In this document: one piece after another, positions 57,090 through 64,000 of the stretch
Layout of the letters: the number at the start of each line of letters is the position of its first letter
Numbering within the stretch: position 1 is the first letter of the stretch
From: Xanthomonas theicola
GTDB taxonomy: Bacteria; Pseudomonadota; Gammaproteobacteria; Xanthomonadales; Xanthomonadaceae
Reading direction: 5' to 3'
NCBI RefSeq assembly: GCF_014236795.1
Contig: NZ_CP049017.1
Location: forward strand, 4,406,001-4,470,000
DNA length: 64,000 bases
Translations under genes and position numbers: made by a program
The notes under the pieces: model-generated
What the model was told of the DNA's origin: nothing
Seen by the model: only the letters and a program-made list of their open reading frames with translations
Database searches by the model: none

Positions 57090-57134
57090 TTGGTGCCCAC
57101 GCAGAAGGCGTGCGATACTTGCAGTTCGCGACAT

Positions 57135-57209
57135 TGCCCCGTCGCCAAGCGGTAAGGCACCTGACTCTGACTCAGGCATTCGGTGGTTCGAATCCATCCG
57201 GGGCAGCCA
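57135..57209 (+). tRNA. tRNA-Gln (CUG)
   Basis: A 75-nt tRNA: acceptor TGCCCCG/CGGGGCA, D arm CGCCAAGCGGTAAGGC, anticodon loop CTCTGAC (CUG), encoded GCCA. A hairpin immediately follows and shares its last bases. Confidence 0.95.
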
Positions 57210-57261
57210 AACAAAAGAAGAAAGGCCGATCTTTGATCGGCCTTTCTTCTTTTGTTTGGCT
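57205..57261 (+). terminator. 27-bp perfect palindromic terminator overlapping the tRNA-Gln 3' end
   Basis: Arms 57205-57231 and 57235-57261 are exact complements around a TTT loop, beginning AGCCAAACAAAAGAAGAAAG and ending CTTTCTTCTTTTGTTTGGCT. The left arm includes the tRNA's CCA. A/T-rich flanks would work as terminator in both directions. The perfect symmetry is unusual for a normal terminator. Confidence 0.8.
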
Positions 57262-57299
57262 CCGGGTTTGCGCAGGCGCTTTGCGCCTGCGCCCCACAG

Positions 57300-58036
57300 G
57301 CGGACTGAATCGCCAGGTCGACGGTGTGCGCAAGGTGTGCAAGCAGTTGCTGCGGGAAGGCCGGCAGATGGCGCGGTGCACGGTGGCGCGGCGGATGCGC
57401 CGGCTGGGCCTGCGTGGTGTGGTCGGTGGCAAGCCAGTGAAGACCAGGCACAGCGACAAGGCGCCGCCGTGTCCGCTGGACCGGGGGAACCGGCAGTTCC
57501 AGGCCGACCGCGCTGTGGGTCAGCGACTTCACCGACGTCTCGACGTGGCAGGGCAGGGTGTCCGTGGCATTGGCGATCGACGTGTCCGCGCGGCGGATCG
57601 TGGGCTGGCAGGCGTCGGGCTCGATGACCACGGACCTCGTACTCGACGCCCTGGAACAGGCGCTGCACGCGCGGCAGCGGGAGGGCGTACTGATCCACCC
57701 CTGCGACCGCGGTTCGCAGTCTGTGAGCATCCGCGACAGCGAGCGGCCGACCGAGGCGGGGATCGAGCCGTCGGTGGGCCGCGTGGGCGATTGCTATGAG
57801 CGCGAAGCCTGCCCTTGGGGCACACCGCGCTGGCCGAGACGATCGATGGCCTGTACAAGGCCGAGGGGATCCACCGCCGATCGTGGCGCAAGCGCGAACA
57901 GGTGGAACTGGCCACGCTGGACTGGGTGCACGGGTTCAACCGCAAACCACGGCTGGGGCCGATCGGGCACGCCCGGCCAGCGGAAGCCCAAGCGGCTTAC
58001 CATCGGCAGCAAGCCGCTCAGGCCAAGGCGGCCTGA
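57300..58036 (+). pseudogene. IS3-family orfB remnant
   Basis: Broken frames follow an IS3 DDE transposase: VRKVCKQLLREGRQMARCTV, RRMRRLGLRGVVGGK, then DVSTWQGRVSVALAIDVSAR, and MTTDLVLDALEQALHARQRE. The end is LAETIDGLYKAEGIHRRSWR and LDWVHGFNRKPRLGPIGHARPAEAQ. At least two frameshifts are needed, and orfA and inverted repeats were not found. It fills the gap between the tRNA-Gln terminator and xth. Confidence 0.75.
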
Positions 58037-58076
58037 CTCAAACCAAACGGCCTCCAAGAAAAGTCGGGGTGGTTCA

Positions 58077-58877
58077 ATGCGCATCATCAGCTTCAACGCC
58101 AACGGCCTGCGTTCGGCCGCCACCAAGGGCTTCTTCGAATGGTTCTCCAGCCAGCATGCCGACGTGCTGTGCGTGCAGGAAACCAAGGCGCAGGAGCATC
58201 AACTGGCCGGGCCGGCGTTCCTGCCTGATGGCTACCGCGCCTGGTTCCGCGACGCCAGCACCAAGAAGGGCTACAGCGGCGTGGCCATCTACAGCAAACG
58301 CGAGCCCGACGAGGTGCGCACCGCGCTGGGCTGGCCCGAGTTCGACGAAGAGGGCCGCTACCTGGAGGCGCGCTTCGGCAACCTGAGCGTGGTCTCGTTC
58401 TACATTCCCTCCGGCTCGTCGGGCGAACTGCGCCAGGGCTACAAGTTCCAGGTCATGGACTGGCTGCGGCCGATCCTGGTGGAATGGCTGGGCAGCGGCC
58501 GCGACTACGTGCTGTGCGGCGACTGGAACATCGTGCGCTCGGCGCTGGACATCAGGAACTGGAAGTCCAACCAGAAGAATTCCGGCTGCCTACCGCCCGA
58601 GCGCGACTGGCTCAACGGCCTGTGCGCCGATCGCGCCGAAGACGCCGATCCGGGCAATGGCCGCGGCTGGGTCGACGCCTACCGCGCGCTGCATCCGGAC
58701 GGCCAGGATTACACATGGTGGAGCAACCGCGGCGCCGCCCGCGCCAACAACGTCGGTTGGCGCATCGACTACCAGTTGGTCACCCCGTCGCTGCGCGAGC
58801 GCCTGCAGCAATGCGCGATCTATGTCGCGCAGCGCTTCTCCGACCATGCGCCGTTCGTGGTGGACTACCGCGCATGA
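58077..58877 (+). CDS. xth: Exodeoxyribonuclease III
   Basis: A 266-aa AP endonuclease/3'-5' exonuclease of base excision repair. Motifs: FNANGLRSAATKGFF, CVQETKAQ, GDWNIVRSALDIRNWK, and FSDHAPFVVDY with the catalytic Asp-His pair. The start (MRIISFNANGLR) is typical. Its stop overlaps the ampG start by four bases. The IS3 remnant ends 40 bp upstream, so its original promoter may have been altered. Confidence 0.95.
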   Translation: MRIISFNANGLRSAATKGFFEWFSSQHADVLCVQETKAQEHQLAGPAFLPDGYRAWFRDASTKKGYSGVAIYSKREPDEVRTALGWPEFDEEGRYLEARFGNLSVVSFYIPSGSSGELRQGYKFQVMDWLRPILVEWLGSGRDYVLCGDWNIVRSALDIRNWKSNQKNSGCLPPERDWLNGLCADRAEDADPGNGRGWVDAYRALHPDGQDYTWWSNRGAARANNVGWRIDYQLVTPSLRERLQQCAIYVAQRFSDHAPFVVDYRA

Positions 58878-60181
58878 CCGCGACCGCATCCACGCCGGCC
58901 TCCTACAAAGGGTGGGCCGGCATCAAGCGCGCCTTCGCCACGCCGTCGGCGGCGACGATGGCGCTGCTGGGCTTCGGCAGCGGCCTGCCGTTCCTGCTGA
59001 TCGCCTCGCAGACCCTGTCCACGCGCCTGCGCGACGTCGGCCTGGACCTGGGCAGCATCGGCCTGATCAGCCTGGCCAGCTTCTTCTACCTGCTCAAGTT
59101 CCTGTGGGCGCCGCTGCTGGACCGCTACCCGTTCCCGATGGTCGCGTTCCTCGGCCGGCGCCGCTCGTGGCTGCTGGTGTCGCAGCTGGGGGTCATGATC
59201 GGCTTGGCCGCGCTGGCGTTGATGCGCCCGGAACTGGGCATCGGCGGACTGGTACTGTGGGTGCTCATCGCCTCGTTCGCCGGCGCCACCCAGGATTCGG
59301 TGGTGGATGCGTACCGGATCGAGATCGCGCCGCTATCGGCGCAGGCTGCGCTCGCCGCGACGTATACCCTCGGCTACCGCATCGGTCTGATGCTGGCCGG
59401 CGCCGGCGCGCTGTACCTGGCCCAGTTCGGCGACTGGACCCTGGCCTACCTGGTCATGGCCGGACTGATGCTGCTGCCGATCGCCGCCACGCTGCTGTGC
59501 CGCGAGCCAGAGGTGCCGGTGGCCACAGTGGTACGCAAGATCGACGTCGTCGGTGCGTTCTGGCAGCCGATCTCCAGCTTCTTCGCCAGCAACGGCGTCG
59601 CGCTGAGCCTGGGATTGCTGCTGTTTGTGGGCCTGTTCAAGTTCCCCGACCAAGTGATCGGGGTGATGTCCGGGCCGTTCTACCTGGATTCGGGCTTCAC
59701 CAAGGCCGACATCGCGACCGTCTCCAAGCTGTTCGGAGTCTGGGTGGGCATCGTCGGCGCCTTCGCCGGCGGCCTGGCGGTGGCCGCGTTCGGCTTCCGG
59801 CGCATGCTGTTCGTCGCCGCGCTGGGCGTGGCGCTGTCCAACCTGGCGTTCCTGTTGATGGCCAGGCACCCAGGGCAGCTCTGGTCGTTCTACGCCGCGC
59901 TCAGCTTCGACAATCTGTTCCAGGGCTTCGCCGGCACCGTGCTGGTGGCGTTCATGTCGTCGCTGACCGATCGCAACTTCACCGCCACCCAGTACGCGCT
60001 GCTAGTGTCGCTGGCCAACCTGCCGGGAAAGTTCGTCGGCGGCGCCTCCGGCTACATCGTCGAGGCCACCTCCTACAGCACCTTCTTTGTGCTCAGCGCG
60101 TTCACGGTGATCCCGACTCTGCTGCTGCTGGCCTGGCTGTGGCCGCGGATCCGCGAACGACCGGCGGCGCCGGCCGATTGA
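58874..60181 (+). CDS. ampG: AmpG-like muropeptide MFS permease
   Basis: A 435-aa membrane protein with about twelve helices: LLGFGSGLPFLLIASQTLST near the start, WAPLLDRYPFPMVAFLGRRR, and GATQDSVVDAYRIEIAP, all AmpG signatures. It imports GlcNAc-anhydroMurNAc peptides for recycling, feeding AnmK nearby. Its ATG overlaps the xth stop. Confidence 0.92.
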   Translation: MTATASTPASYKGWAGIKRAFATPSAATMALLGFGSGLPFLLIASQTLSTRLRDVGLDLGSIGLISLASFFYLLKFLWAPLLDRYPFPMVAFLGRRRSWLLVSQLGVMIGLAALALMRPELGIGGLVLWVLIASFAGATQDSVVDAYRIEIAPLSAQAALAATYTLGYRIGLMLAGAGALYLAQFGDWTLAYLVMAGLMLLPIAATLLCREPEVPVATVVRKIDVVGAFWQPISSFFASNGVALSLGLLLFVGLFKFPDQVIGVMSGPFYLDSGFTKADIATVSKLFGVWVGIVGAFAGGLAVAAFGFRRMLFVAALGVALSNLAFLLMARHPGQLWSFYAALSFDNLFQGFAGTVLVAFMSSLTDRNFTATQYALLVSLANLPGKFVGGASGYIVEATSYSTFFVLSAFTVIPTLLLLAWLWPRIRERPAAPAD

Positions 60182-60251
60182 AAGCCTGCGAGCGGTCGCG
60201 GATGATGGGCGTGGCGCACGTGGTGCGCCGCCGCATGTCCCGGGAGTGCGT

Positions 60252-60479
60252 ATGACCGACCTGTTGTTGCGCGACATCGATCCCGTCCTGGTGGATCGGA
60301 TCCGCCGCATCGCCGTGGCCCGCGGCTGGACCCAGCACCAGACCGTGCTCAACCTGATCGAGCAGAGTTTGTTCGCCAGCGAGCACGAAGTGCGCAGCGG
60401 CTTCGCAAACCTGGAAGTGGATGCCTTGTCCGAAGCGATCGCTGCCTTGCGCGAACTGCCTGCTGGCTCCGGTTTCTGA
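60252..60479 (+). CDS. Small ribbon-helix-helix-like protein
   Basis: A 75-aa protein. LLLRDIDPVLVDRIRRIAVA followed by GWTQHQTVLNLIEQSL fits a strand-helix-helix DNA-binding fold like Arc or FitA; the rest is a short acidic tail. No toxin partner is adjacent. CGGGAG precedes the ATG at 60252. The family and target are not known. Confidence 0.65.
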   Translation: MTDLLLRDIDPVLVDRIRRIAVARGWTQHQTVLNLIEQSLFASEHEVRSGFANLEVDALSEAIAALRELPAGSGF

Positions 60480-60525
60480 GCCGCGCGCCGGCACCCGCGG
60501 CCCGGCACCGGGGGGGCTGCAGCGG

Positions 60526-61656
60526 TCAGGCCAGATGGATCGCGCCGAGGACGCGCGGCCCGCGTGCGCCGCTGACCGCAGGCAGGTTGCCGGGCCGCCC
60601 GGCCAGGGTCTGCCGCGCCAGCCAGGCGAAACCCATCGCTTCCACGTAGTCCGGGTCCAGGCCCAGCGCCTGCGTCGACAGCACCTGCACGCCGGGCAGC
60701 CGCGCCAGCACCCGCGCCAGCAAAAGCGGGTTGTGCACGCCGCCGCCGCAGACCAGCAGTTGCCGGGTCGCCGGCTGCTGCGCCAGCAGCGCGTCGGCGA
60801 CGGTGGCGGCGCTCAGCTCCAGCAAGGTGGCCTGCACCGCCGCGGCCGGCTGCGCGGCCGGCTGCAACTGCGCATCGACCCAACGCAGGTGGAACTGCTC
60901 GCGCCCGGTGCTCTTGGGCGGACCCAGCGCGAACCAGGGATCGTCCAGCAAGCGCTGCAGCAGACCGGCGTCGACCTGGCCGCTGGCGGCGAAGGCGCCG
61001 CCGGCGTCGTAGGGCTGTCCCAGGTGGCGCTGGCACCAGGCGTCGAGCAGCGCGTTGGCTGGACCGGTGTCGAAACCGCGCACGTCGCCATGCGCCGGCA
61101 GCAGGGTCAGATTGCCGATGCCGCCCAGATTCAGCACTGCGCGGTCTTCGTGCGCGGCGCCGAGCATCGCCGCATGGAAGGCCGGCATCAGCGGTGCGCC
61201 ATGGCCGCCGGCGGCAACGTCGCGGCGGCGGAAATCGCACACCGTGGTGATGCCGGTCAGTTCGGCGATGCGATTGCCGTCGCCCAACTGCCAGGTGAAG
61301 GCGGGGTCGGCCAGCGGTCGGTGGCGCACGGTCTGCCCATGCGAGCCGATCGCGCGGACCTCGGCAGGGGCGACGCCGGCGTCTTCGAGCAGATGCAGCG
61401 CGGCCTCGGCGAAGGCGATCGCCACTTCCGCATCAAGCCGGCCCAACGTGTCCAGCGAATTGATCTGGCCGCCTTCGCCCAGCGCGATCAGCACCTCGCG
61501 CTGGCGCGGCGCCCAGGCATAGCTGCGACCCAGGCGCAGCTGCGCCCGGCCATCCGCGCCGAAGCGCACCAAGGCAGCGTCGATGCCATCGGCGCTGGTA
61601 CCGGACATCAGGCCCAGGAACAGGGCCTCGTCGTCGAGCGTGGTTGGATCGGGCAT
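60526..61656 (-). CDS. anmK: Anhydro-N-acetylmuramic acid kinase
   Basis: A 376-aa enzyme that phosphorylates and opens anhydroMurNAc to MurNAc-6-P in cell-wall recycling. ATP-binding [53 protein letters not shown] (catalytic Asp) and [11 protein letters not shown] are all present. It is 91 bp downstream of mepM on the same strand. ATG 61656 gives the normal start. Confidence 0.96.
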   Translation of the reverse strand: MPDPTTLDDEALFLGLMSGTSADGIDAALVRFGADGRAQLRLGRSYAWAPRQREVLIALGEGGQINSLDTLGRLDAEVAIAFAEAALHLLEDAGVAPAEVRAIGSHGQTVRHRPLADPAFTWQLGDGNRIAELTGITTVCDFRRRDVAAGGHGAPLMPAFHAAMLGAAHEDRAVLNLGGIGNLTLLPAHGDVRGFDTGPANALLDAWCQRHLGQPYDAGGAFAASGQVDAGLLQRLLDDPWFALGPPKSTGREQFHLRWVDAQLQPAAQPAAAVQATLLELSAATVADALLAQQPATRQLLVCGGGVHNPLLLARVLARLPGVQVLSTQALGLDPDYVEAMGFAWLARQTLAGRPGNLPAVSGARGPRVLGAIHLA

Positions 61657-61747
61657 GGCAGGGCATCGGGCGGGGGTCAGCGCCGCAGCGTGGGCGAGGG
61701 ATGGCGGCGCGTCAATCCGCGCCGCGGCATCCGCAGCGCGGCGCGGC

Positions 61748-63220
61748 TCAGCCGGCGTCGCTGGAGTGCGCCGGTCTGGCCGAGGCCACGACCCTTTTTT
61801 TCTTCGCCGTTGCGTCGTTCTTCGTCGGTGCGGCATCGGCGTAGATCAGCTTCTCCACGCGCTGGATGCGCGCCAGCGCCGGCGAGGTCTGCGCGCGGAA
61901 CGCGGCTAGTTCCGCGCCGGCCAGCGGCGTCGGCGGCGGCATCGTCACCGACGCCGGGTTGCGCTGCGCGCCGTCGATGCGGAATTCGTAGTGCAGGTGC
62001 GGGCCGGTGGCCATGCCGGTCATGCCGACGAAGCCGATCACCGTGCCCTGGTTGATGCGCTGTCCGGCCTTGATGCCGCCGAAGCGCGACATGTGCCCGT
62101 ACAGGGTGCTGTAGCCCTTGCCGTGGTCCAGGATCACCACGTTGCCGTAGCCGCGCTGGGTGCCGACGAACTGCACCCGCGCATCGCCGGCGGCCATGAT
62201 CGGTGTGCCCGACGGCGCCGCATAGTCGATGCCCTTGTGCATGCGCATGGTGCCCAGCACCGGATGCTTGCGCGCGCCGAAGGTGGAACTGATGCGGCTG
62301 TAGGACACCGGCATGCGGATGAAGCTCTTTTTCAGCGGTCGCCCGCTCACGTCGAAGTATTCGGCCGGCTTGCCGCCGCGCTCGAAGCGGAAGCCGCTGT
62401 AGGTCTTGCCGCGGGTGGTGAAGGTCGCGGCGAGGATCTTGCTGGTGTCGATCCGCTCGCCTTCGCGCCAGGTCTCGTCCATCACCACGCTGAAACGATC
62501 GCCCGGCTGCAGGTCCTTGTCGAAGTCGATGTCGTATTTGAAGATCTCGTCGGTCATCGTGGCGATCGCCGACGGCGACAACCCGGCCCTGCGCGCGGCC
62601 ACGTACAGCGAACTGCTGATCTCGCCGCTGACGACCGTCGTGCGGGTGCTGGTCTCGCGCTGGGTCACCTTCTCGTGGATGTCGTCGCCGAGTAGGGACA
62701 GTTCCACGCGGTGGGTGGCGTCGCGGTCGAAACGGATCCCGCGCAGGCTGCCGGCCACCGGCAGGTCGAAGCCGATCTCGGCGCCGGGCCGCAGCCTGGT
62801 CAACGCCTCGCGGGTGCCGGGGCGATCCAGCACATGGTGCATCACAGTGGCCGGGATGCCGAGTTGTTCGAATACCGCGCCCAGGGTCTGCCCGGGCTGG
62901 ATGCGCACCACCTGCCAGCTGCCGCCGGCTACGCCCTGCTGCTGCGTCGGCGAGATCGGCGGCAACGGCAGCGCGAGCGTCGCGTGGGTGGTCTGCAGCG
63001 GCACGTCGATGGCGTTGGAGAAGCCGGGGACGATCGTGGTCACCAGTGCACCGATGGTGGCGAACAGGCTGGCGTGGATCCAGTGGCGGCGCGTCCAGCG
63101 GCCGACCGGGAGGTGCTGGGTCAGCCGCTGATGCAGCGCGGTGTCGTGGAGGACATGGAGACGTTGCTGGAACCGCTGCTTACGCGCGCGATTCTGATCG
63201 CTTTCGCTGTGCTGCATCAA
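61748..63220 (-). CDS. mepM: M23 peptidoglycan DD-endopeptidase (MepM-like)
   Basis: A 490-aa protein. An N-terminal basic region and membrane anchor ([20 protein letters not shown]) precede a LysM/OapA-like region ([20 protein letters not shown]) and a C-terminal zinc peptidase with [11 protein letters not shown] (HxxxD) and [12 protein letters not shown] (HxH). It cleaves murein cross-links during growth. It is divergent from tyrS across 165 bp and upstream of anmK. An ATG pair at 63220/63217 leaves a one-residue uncertainty. Confidence 0.93.
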   Translation of the reverse strand: MMQHSESDQNRARKQRFQQRLHVLHDTALHQRLTQHLPVGRWTRRHWIHASLFATIGALVTTIVPGFSNAIDVPLQTTHATLALPLPPISPTQQQGVAGGSWQVVRIQPGQTLGAVFEQLGIPATVMHHVLDRPGTREALTRLRPGAEIGFDLPVAGSLRGIRFDRDATHRVELSLLGDDIHEKVTQRETSTRTTVVSGEISSSLYVAARRAGLSPSAIATMTDEIFKYDIDFDKDLQPGDRFSVVMDETWREGERIDTSKILAATFTTRGKTYSGFRFERGGKPAEYFDVSGRPLKKSFIRMPVSYSRISSTFGARKHPVLGTMRMHKGIDYAAPSGTPIMAAGDARVQFVGTQRGYGNVVILDHGKGYSTLYGHMSRFGGIKAGQRINQGTVIGFVGMTGMATGPHLHYEFRIDGAQRNPASVTMPPPTPLAGAELAAFRAQTSPALARIQRVEKLIYADAAPTKNDATAKKKRVVASARPAHSSDAG

Positions 63221-63385
63221 GGCTTCCTCGTGAGCCCGAAGCGCGGGCTCAAAACTCGGCTACCATAAACACCGAGCAACATCGCGTCAAACCATTGAGC
63301 CGACACGAGTTTTCGGCCATCGCGCGGTTAATCTACACTTAACGTCATTCATGTTGCATGGACGCTTATCCGCCGGAGTTCCGTT

Positions 63386-64000
<615 letters not shown>

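Overview
The window looks like chromosome of a xanthomonad (Xanthomonas or a close relative). The bases are very GC-rich with GC-rich third codon positions. The proteins have a Xanthomonas look (rppH, rpmB, anmK/mepM/tyrS, yccS, dinG). Xanthomonas-style REP hairpins are scattered between genes. All family calls come from reading the sequence by eye; no database search was possible.

Layout. 0-4 kb: a sugar cassette of LacI-type regulator, FucP/GluP-like permease and AGE-family sugar isomerase, with a palindromic operator candidate in front. 4-12 kb: housekeeping genes algC-dut-coaBC (minus) diverging from radC, then argS with an FtsN-like SPOR protein. 12-21 kb: SDR oxidoreductase, IS1595 remnant, a large PepSY-flavodoxin-reductase fusion, a beta-propeller protein, aroE, a small membrane gene followed by a frameshifted paralogue, and dinG. 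21-26.5 kb: an insertion-sequence graveyard (two ISL3 remnants, IS5 and IS30 fragments, an IS630 copy with perfect ends, and a REP-associated transposase between REP hairpins). 26.6-37.4 kb: DUF885 peptidase-like protein, rpmB-rpmG, cardiolipin synthase, FAD protein, MFS exporter with divergent LysR, uvrD. 37.4-45 kb: IS200-type element with a nonsense codon, an orphan coding scrap, yccS, a second MFS/LysR pair and a transporter-acyltransferase fusion. 45-50 kb: DUF2752 pseudogene, CD225-like gene, intact DUF2752 gene, and minus-strand ampE, nudC, erpA, bactofilin and a DUF6776-like gene. 50-56 kb: DUF4126 protein, a degenerate REC-GGDEF-EAL protein coupled to a hybrid kinase with HPt, then bfr and bfd. 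56-64 kb: rppH, tRNA-Met, tRNA-Gln with a 27-bp perfect terminator palindrome, IS3 remnant, xth-ampG, a small RHH-like gene, anmK, mepM and the start of tyrS.

The most striking element lies on the minus strand at 22554-22886: a tRNA-Ile(CAU) gene split in its anticodon loop by a 256-nt insertion. The insertion carries a nearly complete group I intron core (P2 to P9.2, R and S segments, terminal G). It has no endonuclease ORF and sits at the edge of the IS cluster. Because this tRNA is normally the only reader of AUA codons, splicing would be needed for its function.

Functional threads: murein turnover (ampG, anmK, mepM, ampE), iron (bfr, bfd with a Fur-box-like site, erpA, PepSY reductase), mannose-type sugar use, membrane lipid remodelling (cls, LplT-PlsC fusion), and c-di-GMP/phosphorelay signalling.
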